A stretch of DNA of 64,000 bases. It comes from Halarsenatibacter silvermanii. GTDB lineage: Bacteria; Bacillota; Halanaerobiia; Halanaerobiales; Halarsenatibacteraceae. Numbering within the stretch: position 1 is the first letter of the stretch; every line of letters starts with the position of its first letter. A model generated the notes under the pieces. That model did not search any database and was not told the DNA's origin. It saw only the letters and a program-made list of their open reading frames with translations. Position numbers and translations under genes: made by a program. Positions 49,838-57,300 of this stretch are shown here, one piece after another. Where the stretch lies: NCBI RefSeq assembly GCF_900103135.1, contig NZ_FNGO01000005.1, forward strand, positions 1 to 64,000, in the 5' to 3' direction.

Positions 49838-50056
49838 TTATTTCTCTTCTCTCCCGCTCTGTCCCCGATATATCCCTCTAATTCTTTCCCTTTCCAGCTC
49901 CTCTACCAGATCAAACTCGGGCTCCTGAATCAGGGCAGAGTTCCACCTCTCGATCTTATCCATGCTCACATTTAACAGCTGCGAGATTTCATCCAGGCTA
50001 TAACCGTTATCTTTCAAAACTATAAATCTTTCCTTGATTTCGGTAGAAAAAATACT
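49838..50056 (-). CDS. Small helix-turn-helix protein
   Basis: A 72-residue protein from GTG 50056 with GGTGG upstream. IKERFIVLKDNGYSLDEISQLLNVSMDKIERW has the pattern of an HTH of the sigma-70 region 4 or transposase Hin type. An acidic and basic C-terminal tail follows (ELERERIRGIYRGQSGREEK). It probably binds DNA; its targets are unknown. A terminator-like hairpin lies in its leader. Confidence 0.65.
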   Translation of the reverse strand, partial: SIFSTEIKERFIVLKDNGYSLDEISQLLNVSMDKIERWNSALIQEPEFDLVEELERERIRGIYRGQSGREEK

Positions 50057-50093
50057 CACAGTTTTCTCCACCCCTCTACTAAAATACAAAACA

Positions 50094-50148
50094 ATAAAAA
50101 GGCTCCCTTATTATTCATCCTGGGTAAAGGGAGTGTTTTAAGGGAGCC
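50094..50148 (-). terminator. Terminator-like hairpin in the leader of the HTH gene
   Basis: GGCTCCCTTA (50101-50110) pairs with TAAGGGAGCC (50139-50148); read on the minus strand it is followed by TTTTTATTG. A second CTCCCTTT inside the loop could pair with the same arm. It either ends an upstream minus transcript or attenuates the HTH gene. Confidence 0.6.
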
Positions 50149-50285
50149 AAACCACCAATCTATATAATTATATTCACTCTCAAATCGGGAATTCCTCCCT
50201 CCATCCAGGGAAAATAAAAAGTTTTTTCTATATAGTTTAGAATTAACGTTTTATCTGATAAAATATCAGGGAGGAGGTGGAAATC

Positions 50286-50738
50286 TTGCTGGCGGAAAAA
50301 CTGGAAGAGATAAAAAACACTTTTAACATTTTTATGGAAAATCCGGATTTCACCTCAAAAAAACAGCTGCGCATGAAAAAACGTCGGGAGTGGTTTATAA
50401 TCGAACAAAATCCGGATAAAGATAGTCCCTATGCCCGGTTAAAAAATTCCGGCCTCTTTGTAGCTCACATCATAGATGATGAAAACGATATCTTCACCGG
50501 CTTCTCCATCAAAAATAATATTTATATAAAACCTAAATTTTTGGGCCAGCATCTGGATGGTGAATTGCTGCGCAGCGAGCTGACACCTTATATGAGAGAT
50601 ATGTCAGAAAAAGAATTTGCCGGAGTTAAAATTGATTATTGGCCGGATGATGAGGGCAGAGCAGAGGTTGTTAAATTAAATTCAAGCAATCTCCATACAG
50701 GTTTCCGGATCGATTTGATCGAAAAAAAATTCACCTGA
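50286..50738 (+). CDS. Hypothetical protein
   Basis: A product of about 150 residues that I do not recognise. The start is uncertain: TTG at 50286, seven to eight bases after GGGAGGAGG, or GTG at 50277, which lies too close to the same site. It contains KKRREWFIIEQNPDKDSPYARL and IKIDYWPDDEGRAEVVKL. No signal peptide or membrane helix. It is the only plus gene between 19.7 and 54.7 kb apart from 29837-30745. It overlaps the stop of the convergent gene by eight bases. Confidence 0.6.
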   Translation: MLAEKLEEIKNTFNIFMENPDFTSKKQLRMKKRREWFIIEQNPDKDSPYARLKNSGLFVAHIIDDENDIFTGFSIKNNIYIKPKFLGQHLDGELLRSELTPYMRDMSEKEFAGVKIDYWPDDEGRAEVVKLNSSNLHTGFRIDLIEKKFT

Positions 50739-51438
50739 AGGTACCTCTTATCCTACCCTCCCTGCGGTAACTTACAGGGCTATTATTCTGCAGATAATTC
50801 GATACAGCAATATCTATCAAAATTTTTTCTTCGTAATCTCCCGACTCTTCCATAGCTTCATAAAAATCATAATTAGAGGCCATCTCTCTGCTGGTGGCAA
50901 CCGTAAATAATCTATTCTCTTCAACAGGTTCTCCCTCATAGGTCACTTCTCTCAGACGCTCTCCAGGCTCAGCCAGCGGATAAAATGAATATTTGATCCC
51001 GCTCACCTGCACAAAACCGGTCCAGGGTTCGGGAAATTTCCGCAGCCCATCTTCTATCACCGATTTAATCTCTTTCCCGGTCATCTCCATTTGGATGATA
51101 CTGTCCCGGTGGGGGTGCATTTTGAGCACATCTTCGATGGTTACATTTCCAGCTTCTATTCCCCTTTCCAAACCCTGAGAATTGACCAGCGCTATCTCCG
51201 CGCCGGATTTTTCCCGCATTACATCTGCCAGAAAATTTCCTAGAGCAGTTTCACGCATACCTATTAAATCTCCGCCGCCTTCAAGTTCAGTTTCAATATG
51301 CCCTATCACTGTGTTCTTGGCACTAATTCCGCCTTCTGCAGCTGCAAAAACCAGCAGAGTGCAGAGTGCGACGAGCAGATATTTTTTTTCAGGGATCAGG
51401 CTTCTCACCTCCAGTGAATTTGTTGATATTTTGCCCAT
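50731..51438 (-). CDS. Secreted 5'-nucleotidase C-terminal-domain protein (no metallophosphatase domain)
   Basis: A 235-residue protein with a signal peptide (KYLLVALCTLLVFAAAEGGISA). It then shows only the 5'-nucleotidase C-terminal substrate-binding domain: ETALGNFLADVMREKSGAEIALVNSQGLERGIEAGNVTIEDVLKMHPHRD, MTGKEIKSVIEDGL, and QVSGIKYSF. The N-terminal metallophosphatase domain that normally does the chemistry is absent. The start is uncertain: ATG 51438 has only a weak site, while a strong GGAGGTGA lies before an internal CTG. A binding-only role is possible. Confidence 0.8.
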   Translation of the reverse strand: MGKISTNSLEVRSLIPEKKYLLVALCTLLVFAAAEGGISAKNTVIGHIETELEGGGDLIGMRETALGNFLADVMREKSGAEIALVNSQGLERGIEAGNVTIEDVLKMHPHRDSIIQMEMTGKEIKSVIEDGLRKFPEPWTGFVQVSGIKYSFYPLAEPGERLREVTYEGEPVEENRLFTVATSREMASNYDFYEAMEESGDYEEKILIDIAVSNYLQNNSPVSYRREGRIRGTFR

Positions 51439-51462
51439 ACCTATCCATTTAAAAGAATTGAT

Positions 51463-52464
51463 TTAAAAAATGAAAAATATAATTATCAGCAATAAAAACA
51501 GCAGCCCCAGCCAGAGGGCAAGGCTGTATCTGGTCAATCTGCGGGCTTTTTCTTTTTCCCACCAATCCAGAGGCGCTATGCCCTGGAACAAAAATGTCAC
51601 CACACCGCCCAGATTGATGCAGATTACATTGGAAATGAATAAAAGAAAAGCGCCCAGGGCCAGAGTTGATTCACCCGCCCCCAAAAGCAGCCCAAAAACT
51701 ACCAGAGGAGGCATAAGAGCTACCGCTATCATGACCCCAATCACTGCATTGGCAGCCCCGGTGGTAAAGGCCAGACTGCCGGCGCTGCCCGAAGCCAGGC
51801 CGAGTGCAACATCTCCCCAGCCCAGGTTGGTGCGGCTCAACACTTCCATGGACCATTCGCTCGGCTGGAGCAAAAATCCGGCCAGACTGGAAATCAGCAC
51901 AGCCAGTAAAACACCGACAAAAGAAGTGATCAGCGATTTTTTCCCCAGCTTGATATCTCCCAGCGTCGAGGCAAGTGCCAGACCGACATTAGGCCCCAGC
52001 AGAGGAGCGATGACCATAGCACCGATTATTACCGCTACATTGCCCTGGAGTACACCACTGGTGGCCACTACGGCTGAAAGAGAGCACATCAAAAGATAGT
52101 TCCGGTTTAGTCCGACAGAATTATCGATTTCGGTGTACAGTTCCTGCCGGCTGAGACTTTTAGTGCTGGAAGAATTCCGGGCTTTGTCTTCTGAAGCTTT
52201 TTCAGGTCTCTCTTCCTCTTCAATTTCCGGCAGAGTTGCCTCAACTTTTATTACGTTCAGTCTAAAACCGGAAGCTGAAGCAAGATTTTGCTCTATCTCG
52301 TCGAGAAGCGGTCCGCTGTCTTCGGCCGGAAGAGTGATAAGATAAAGAGCCTTATCCTCCCACAGGGAAACCTGGAGTTTATCGACCAGTTCAAAGGACT
52401 CGAGTATATTTTTGAGCCTTTCCTCTTTGTCCAGGGGGACAACAATTTCCACTTTCCTCAACAT
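51463..52464 (-). CDS. DUF389 family membrane protein
   Basis: A 333-residue protein. Its N-terminal ~75 residues are soluble and ferredoxin-fold-like (KVEIVVPLDKEERLKNILESF). The membrane domain has VAVIIGAMVIAPLLGPNVGLALASTLGD, GLASGSAGSLAFTTGAANAVIGVMIAVALMPPLVVFG and NVICINLGGVVTFLFQG, diagnostic of DUF389. Function unknown; a transport role is often assumed. It is 25 bases downstream of bioY on the same strand. Confidence 0.88.
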   Translation of the reverse strand: MLRKVEIVVPLDKEERLKNILESFELVDKLQVSLWEDKALYLITLPAEDSGPLLDEIEQNLASASGFRLNVIKVEATLPEIEEEERPEKASEDKARNSSSTKSLSRQELYTEIDNSVGLNRNYLLMCSLSAVVATSGVLQGNVAVIIGAMVIAPLLGPNVGLALASTLGDIKLGKKSLITSFVGVLLAVLISSLAGFLLQPSEWSMEVLSRTNLGWGDVALGLASGSAGSLAFTTGAANAVIGVMIAVALMPPLVVFGLLLGAGESTLALGAFLLFISNVICINLGGVVTFLFQGIAPLDWWEKEKARRLTRYSLALWLGLLFLLLIIIFFIF

Positions 52465-52489
52465 AAAGAGATCATCTCCCCGGAGTTAT

Positions 52490-53053
52490 TCAGCCTGAAG
52501 TCACATTCAATCTTTTCAGCAGAGCCGACGGAAGATTGGCAGTCAATACCACTGCAGCAGTCATCTTTAAAAGATCTCCTGGTATAAAAGGGACCACCCC
52601 GGCTGAAAGAGCTCCTGAAAGTTCAAATTCCCAGAATAAAATCATAAATAACACGCCCAAAGAATAAATGGTCGAAACTCCTGCCGCACAGGCGGCCAGA
52701 TTTTTGAGGATGCTTTTTTCCGAAATAACTCCGGCGGCGTAGGCTGCCAGCGGAAAGGCCAGAAGATACCCACCTGTGGGAGATAATAAAACACCTATTC
52801 CAGCTGTGCCGCCGGCAAAAACGGGCAAACCGGCCAGACCAATCCCCAGATATATTATTTGACTCATAAAACCTAGCCTGGCCCCCAGCAGGATCCCGGC
52901 CAGCAGCACAAAAAGGTTCTGCAGGGTTACCGGCACGGGGCTGATTGGAAGCGGTATAGCTATATAAGCACCGATCGCGGTCATTGCCGCCATCAAAGCT
53001 GTATGAACCAGTCTGGAAGTTCTAATTTTGGTTGCGTCTCTGGTCTCATTCAT
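52490..53053 (-). CDS. bioY: Biotin transporter BioY
   Basis: The S component of the biotin ECF transporter, 187 residues. ITAIGAYIAIPLPISPVPVTLQNLFVLLAGILLG, GTAGIGVLLSPTGGYLLAFPLAAY and FIPGDLLKMTAAVVL are classic BioY motifs. It can work with EcfAAT or alone. It lies 32 bases after nikR. I see no BirA operator in that gap. Confidence 0.95.
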   Translation of the reverse strand: MNETRDATKIRTSRLVHTALMAAMTAIGAYIAIPLPISPVPVTLQNLFVLLAGILLGARLGFMSQIIYLGIGLAGLPVFAGGTAGIGVLLSPTGGYLLAFPLAAYAAGVISEKSILKNLAACAAGVSTIYSLGVLFMILFWEFELSGALSAGVVPFIPGDLLKMTAAVVLTANLPSALLKRLNVTSG

Positions 53054-53085
53054 TATTCTGCCTCCATTAATTCAAATGATAAATT

Positions 53086-53508
53086 TTAGTCAAGTCCAAA
53101 GTCCTCTCCAGTCGAAGTTAAGGTTAGCTTACCGTGCTGGACTCCTTTTAAACCTATCAGGCGGTTGGCAGCCTCCCTTAAAATTTTCGCCTTTCCCTGC
53201 ATGATGATTACCTCCAGGCAAAAATCATGGCTGACATGCATATGTAGATTGGATTTAAAAATTTCCGGATAATCATGCTGTATTTTGAGCATTTTTTCTG
53301 TCAGCTCCCTCTTATGGTGATTGAATAGAAGTGTGAGAGAACCTATGACCTTCTCATCACTGCTCCTTTTTTTCTCCTCCACTATCCTGTCCCGGATCAT
53401 ATCGCGAATTGCTTCGGATCTATTTCCATAACTGTCACTGATGATATCATCATATTTTTCTAACAGTTCCTCTTCGATGGAAACTCCAAACCTGACAAGT
53501 TTTGACAA
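53086..53508 (-). CDS. nikR: Nickel-responsive regulator NikR
   Basis: A 140-residue ribbon-helix-helix repressor. The N-terminal DNA-binding part is RFGVSIEEELLEKYD...YGNRSEAIRDMIRD. The C-terminal ACT domain holds the Ni site in HMHVSHDFCLEVIIMQG, with two His and Cys as in E. coli NikR, and the upstream HH in FNHHKREL. Its usual targets are nickel importers; none adjoins it, although the peptide-type ABC system at 2.6-9.6 kb belongs to a family that includes nickel importers. Confidence 0.95.
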   Translation of the reverse strand: MSKLVRFGVSIEEELLEKYDDIISDSYGNRSEAIRDMIRDRIVEEKKRSSDEKVIGSLTLLFNHHKRELTEKMLKIQHDYPEIFKSNLHMHVSHDFCLEVIIMQGKAKILREAANRLIGLKGVQHGKLTLTSTGEDFGLD

Positions 53509-53514
53509 ATCAAC

Positions 53515-54435
53515 CTACCTCCCCTGAATAGGCTTATTCTTCGGATCAAAAACAAAGGGCAAAGCCTGTTTCTGAACTTCTATATTCAAAGGTAATTCCG
53601 GCCCCTTTTCGCCATCTATATCGGTCATAAATGTTTTTTCAGTGTTATAGGATTGTATCTTCATCTCCTCTGCTCTAAAATAGACAATATTCTCGTCGCT
53701 GTTCCAGTTTTTATTTACAAAAACCTCCACCAGAGCAGTAAACATTTCGTAAACACCTGTGTACTTTATACCTAAAAACTCAAACTGACCGTCGTCCAGA
53801 AGGCTGTCAGGAGTAATATCAGAAAAACCTCCCGCCCTGCCGCTGTTTAAAATCAGGAAAAGACAGAATTCCTCTTTTATGCTCTGGTCAGGCGTTTTAA
53901 CTTCAAGGGGAATAGGCTTGAGTTCGGTGAGTTTTTGTACACCTTTTAAATAATAAGCAGCTTTACCGACCAGATTTTTCAGGTCCTCCGGGGTTTCATA
54001 AGGCACAGAGGTAAGAAAACCGCAGGCACATACATTAATAAAGTAACCATCATTTATTTTTCCAATATCGATAAGGTTAATATTTTCTCTTTCATGGATT
54101 AAATTGTTGAGAGCAAGAAAATTTTCTGGCATATTCAGCCTGGTCGCAAAATCATTGCTGGTACCCACAGGAATCAGCATTACGGGGTTGTTTAAACCAT
54201 TTAGCATCATGGCATTCACCAGACTGTTTAAGGTGCCATCACCGCCGGCAGCCGCAATAAAAGTGTCATTATCGGATTTGAGATGTTTCAGGCGATTTTC
54301 TAAATTGATGCCCACAATATCATTTATCTCCAGCAAAAAATTTTGCTGGAAAACCTCCACAAATCGGTGCAGTCGATCTTTAAAGCCTGCATCTCCTGAA
54401 CGAGAATTGTAAGCTAAAAAAATTCTTTTTTCCAT
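53515..54435 (-). CDS. Diacylglycerol/lipid kinase family protein
   Basis: A 306-residue lipid kinase of the DagK/YegS family. FLAYNSRSGDAGF, the nucleotide-binding FIAAAGGDGTLNSLVNAMM, IPVGTSNDFATRL, and MTDIDGEKGPELPLNIEV at the C-terminus are typical. It probably phosphorylates diacylglycerol in membrane lipid recycling. It lies six bases upstream of nikR, and the row lipid kinase-nikR-bioY-DUF389 may be one transcript. Confidence 0.92.
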   Translation of the reverse strand: MEKRIFLAYNSRSGDAGFKDRLHRFVEVFQQNFLLEINDIVGINLENRLKHLKSDNDTFIAAAGGDGTLNSLVNAMMLNGLNNPVMLIPVGTSNDFATRLNMPENFLALNNLIHERENINLIDIGKINDGYFINVCACGFLTSVPYETPEDLKNLVGKAAYYLKGVQKLTELKPIPLEVKTPDQSIKEEFCLFLILNSGRAGGFSDITPDSLLDDGQFEFLGIKYTGVYEMFTALVEVFVNKNWNSDENIVYFRAEEMKIQSYNTEKTFMTDIDGEKGPELPLNIEVQKQALPFVFDPKNKPIQGR

Positions 54436-54791
54436 AGGTTAACGTCTAACCTCCACATTTATAATGCAGCCTGCCCAATCTTAAATCCTCTGTAAAACAA
54501 ACTGTAAATCTCGTTTCTAAAAAATCACTATTAATTTTACTTCTGCATCAAATAGAATTTCCCTGCCTGTACTCCCGGTTTGAAAGCTGAAAACCGCTGT
54601 AAAGATGTGTAAAGCATTATACTTTAAAGGCCTCTAAGATTTGATAATATATCATCAGCATAGCATATTTAGAATAGAAATATAAGTATTCAACCTGCCA
54701 TTATAGTTAACTTCCGCCCGGAAATTTCTGGGACCCGATCGAAACATTAATTTAAAAAGAATTAAAAAGAATATTAACGGGAGAGATAATT

Positions 54792-55145
54792 ATGAATGAT
54801 AACAGGAGAAATCAGTCTGCTGAAGACTCTATTGAAATTACTAGAAATGTCAGTTTTACGGAAAATGCCCGGGAAATTATTGAAAAGAATGGTATAGACT
54901 CAGTCACTGTAGATCTTATCCAGCGTGGTGGCGGATGAAGCGGCGTCACTATGGCGCCTGTGGTGCAGGCCAAAAGACCATCTGAAGAAATAACAGATAT
55001 GTATGATCATGTCGAAGAAGAGGGCTGCGATGTGTACATTCGTAAAAATTTAGCTGCTGAAAACAGCGAGGAAGGAATCACTCTTCACGCTGTAGGCAGC
55101 GGCAATCTTACTCGTTTGATCGTGCGGGGGCTGAAAAACTTTTAG
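54792..55145 (+). CDS. Small probable selenoprotein (CC/Se or HesB-like type), in-frame TGA at 54936-54938
   Basis: The frame opens at ATG 54792 and would stop at codon 49 (TGA), but the same frame continues without another stop to 55142. The joined product is 117 residues. The TGA context is VDLIQRGGG-TGA-SGVTMAPVV, and later come EEEGCDVYIRKNLA and ITLHAVGSGNLTRLIV. The pattern reminds me of the small CC/Se-motif and HesB-like selenoprotein families of anaerobes; I cannot verify that here. Acidic composition and codon use are the same on both sides of the TGA, and a good SECIS-like hairpin follows. The function is unknown; Sec and Cys may bind a metal or act as a redox pair. Confidence 0.75.
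54956..54970 (+). promoter_or_regulatory. Candidate bacterial SECIS hairpin
   Basis: Seventeen bases after the TGA, GCCTG pairs perfectly with CAGGC around the GU-bearing loop TGGTG. Position and loop suit a bacterial SECIS element. Confidence 0.65.
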
Positions 55146-55211
55146 CATTTGATTGGGCAGTATATGTACTGGATTTCGGGCTTAAATAAAAAGTTAATTA
55201 ATCTCAGCAAA

Positions 55212-55238
55212 TTCCCGGGTTAATTCCCGGGATTTTTT
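55212..55238 (+). terminator. Terminator of the small selenoprotein gene
   Basis: Two CCCGGG blocks (55214-55219 and 55226-55231) pair across TTAATT and are followed by a run of T (55233-55238). Confidence 0.8.
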
Positions 55239-55270
55239 GGTGAAAATATATATCATATAGAAAAAACTCC

Positions 55271-55298
55271 TTGATAAATGTTTCCTTTTTGATAAAAT
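55271..55298 (+). promoter_or_regulatory. Promoter of the sodium:solute symporter gene
   Basis: TTGATA (55271-55276), 16 bases, TAAAAT (55293-55298), about 110 bases before the symporter ATG. Confidence 0.6.
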
Positions 55299-55316
55299 GG
55301 AAGGCAGCGGATATTT

Positions 55317-55353
55317 TTAAATGCCCGGCCATTTTTAGAGGGCATTTTTTATT
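55317..55353 (+). terminator. Terminator-like hairpin in the symporter leader
   Basis: AAATGCCC pairs with GGGCATTT, followed by T-rich sequence. It falls 15-50 bases after the predicted transcription start, so it could act as an attenuator of the symporter gene, or be a second terminator for the upstream gene. Confidence 0.6.
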
Positions 55354-55410
55354 TGTCATTTATTTTAATTTATTAGAGAAGTAAATCTTAATTATCTGGG
55401 GGAGTACATA

Positions 55411-56835
55411 ATGAATATTTTTCAGCTGTCGATCATCGGCGGATACTTTCTCATACTTTTCGGCGTCGGGATTTACGCTACCAGATTCATAGATGACACC
55501 ACCGACTTTCTTCTGGCCGGCCGCAGACTGGGAATTGTGCTGGCCACCGGTGCTCTAACAGCCACCCATTTTGGCGGCGGTTTTGTGATGGGCACGGGCG
55601 AATGGGGTTTCGATCACGGCCTGACAGGTATCGCTTACGCGGTAGGTGTGGCACTTTCTTTTCTATTTCTGGCTTTTGTCTCGGCCCGCAAGATGAGAAG
55701 ATTATCGATGTTCACAGTTCCCGATTACCTGGAAAAGAGATATCAATCGAAAGTGGTGAGAGCTCTGGGGGCTGTGCTCTCGCTTGTGGCTATAATCGGC
55801 ATTATCGGCTCACAGGTCTGGGCTTCCCAGGGAGCTCTGGGAATTCTGGGGATAGATGAAACCTATGCAGCCATTATCGCCACATTGTTATTTATCGTTT
55901 ACACAGCGGCTTCCGGATTATGGGGCGTTACTTTAACCGATGCTCTCCAGCTGGTTATAATCTTCATAGGCGTGCCCGCAGCAGGCATAGCCGGTATCAT
56001 GGAAGCAGGAGGATTTTCCGGTGTTAGAGAAGGAGTTGCCGCTCTGGAACTGGGCATGACAGCCGATGCCTATTTTCACCCGCTGGGTGCGGGAGCTGCC
56101 ATGGTTTTGGCTGCTATCGTCCCTACCATTATGTACACGCTGATCGGCCAGGATTTTTATCAGCGGCTTTTTGCTGCTAAAGATGAGAACACCTCCTTCT
56201 GGGCGGCCATACTTTCAGGTGTTATTCTCAGTGCCTTTGCTATTTTTCCGACCCTGACTGGCATGGCTTCGCGATCGATCTTTGGGGATGAAATTGCTGC
56301 AGCGGAAGCTGTGCCCATGTTAATAACCGAAGTACTGCCGCTGGGTATAGGCACGCTTATAGTTGCCGCTATAATTGGAGCAATTATGTCCACGGCGGAT
56401 TCGCTGCTGGTGGCGGGAACATCACATATAACCCATGACATCTACGCTGAACTGATCAATCAGGACATCGAAGAGAATTCCAAAAAGATGCTGTTCATCT
56501 CCCGGCTCTGGACGGTGATACTCGGACTGCTGGCTCTCTTTATGGCTTTGACCTTCGAAGCCATCATCGGCCTGCTCCTCATGTCCTATACGCTCTATTC
56601 AGCCGGAGTTTTTATTCCGGTAGTGCTGGGGCTTTACTGGAAACGAGGAAACGCCACAGGAGCCATCCTGGGGATAGTGGCCGGCTCTACTGCCGGGGTA
56701 GCAGGAGAGCTGGGCTGGATAGATTTTGGAGGGGTGCCGGTGATAGTAGCCGGGGCTCTGGTCTCTCTGGTTCTTTACGTTGTCGGTTCTCTTTTGACAG
56801 AACCGCCGGCTGAACTTCCCGAGGAAGTGGTTTGA
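55411..56835 (+). CDS. Sodium:solute symporter (SSS family)
   Basis: A 474-residue LeuT-fold symporter with about 12-13 helices. GIYATRFIDDTTDFLLAGRRLG, THFGGGFVMGTGEWGFDHG, FTVPDYLEKRY, and AIIGAIMSTADSLLVAGTSHITHDIY (the Na+-site helix) are characteristic. SSS members carry proline, pantothenate, acetate, sugars or glycine betaine; the substrate is not clear here. ATG with GGGGGAG upstream. Confidence 0.92.
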   Translation: MNIFQLSIIGGYFLILFGVGIYATRFIDDTTDFLLAGRRLGIVLATGALTATHFGGGFVMGTGEWGFDHGLTGIAYAVGVALSFLFLAFVSARKMRRLSMFTVPDYLEKRYQSKVVRALGAVLSLVAIIGIIGSQVWASQGALGILGIDETYAAIIATLLFIVYTAASGLWGVTLTDALQLVIIFIGVPAAGIAGIMEAGGFSGVREGVAALELGMTADAYFHPLGAGAAMVLAAIVPTIMYTLIGQDFYQRLFAAKDENTSFWAAILSGVILSAFAIFPTLTGMASRSIFGDEIAAAEAVPMLITEVLPLGIGTLIVAAIIGAIMSTADSLLVAGTSHITHDIYAELINQDIEENSKKMLFISRLWTVILGLLALFMALTFEAIIGLLLMSYTLYSAGVFIPVVLGLYWKRGNATGAILGIVAGSTAGVAGELGWIDFGGVPVIVAGALVSLVLYVVGSLLTEPPAELPEEVV

Positions 56836-56897
56836 AATTTTAAAATGAGCCCGTGAAATCAATATGCTTTAATCCAGTACGGTATCTATAAATATGA

Positions 56898-56940
56898 ATC
56901 TTCTTGTTATCAGTTATTGTGATATTTTAAGATTGCAGGG
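56898..56940. repeat. Element end related to the GGATCTTCTTGT family
   Basis: GAATCTTCTTGTTATCAGTT followed by ATTGTGATATTTTAAGATTG resembles the right ends of the small elements at 46943 and 63609 (inverted) and the end at 24670. It flanks the IS110 element on the left, as the 58676-58793 copy does on the right. Confidence 0.6.
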
Positions 56941-56966
56941 CTGGGGTGGGGGTACCCCCACCCCAG
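56941..56966. repeat. Perfect 26-bp GC-rich palindrome
   Basis: CTGGGGTGGGGGT followed by its exact reverse complement. There is no T-run on either side that would make it an ordinary terminator. It lies just left of the IS110 non-coding end and may shield the element from outside transcription or mark its boundary. Confidence 0.8.
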
Positions 56967-57013
56967 AATTTCCAGAGTTGTGCTCCGCCCCGTACTTTGA
57001 TACAATAAACCTG

Positions 57014-57259
57014 CGGGATGGAGCGCACTGCGGCCCTCTTATGAGGGTAACGCTATTAAACTGTGAGCTCCATCCCGTTTTGTATTTTAAATCTGGTTTG
57101 AACAGGTGGGTTAGGCAAGGTCTTCAGTTGCGGCTCTGGCTCTGTCAGAGTAACGCTTTTTATCAAACTGCCGCCCACCTGCCTATATACATCATCAGAG
57201 GCGAAAAATAGGGAGTTGCGGTTTTAAACACTATCACAATAACGTTCGCCTGATGATGT
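57014..57259 (+). ncRNA. Predicted IS110 bridge RNA region
   Basis: Two consecutive large hairpins share an internal plan. Hairpin 1 has an 11-bp perfect outer stem (57014-57024 with 57067-57077) and inner stem CCCTC/GAGGG. Hairpin 2 has an 8-bp outer stem (57103-57110 with 57174-57181) and inner stem CTCTG/CAGAG. In both, TGCGG precedes the inner stem, and TAACGCT then AAACTG follows it. Two such internal-loop structures upstream of the recombinase are what IS110 bridge RNAs have, one loop reading target DNA and the other donor DNA. A third stem (57190-57203 with 57248-57259) also contains TTGCGG and TAACG. Guide bases are not assigned. Confidence 0.8.
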
Positions 57260-57300
57260 TAATATAACTCTCATAACCAGCTTACAAGGAGTTGATTTTG

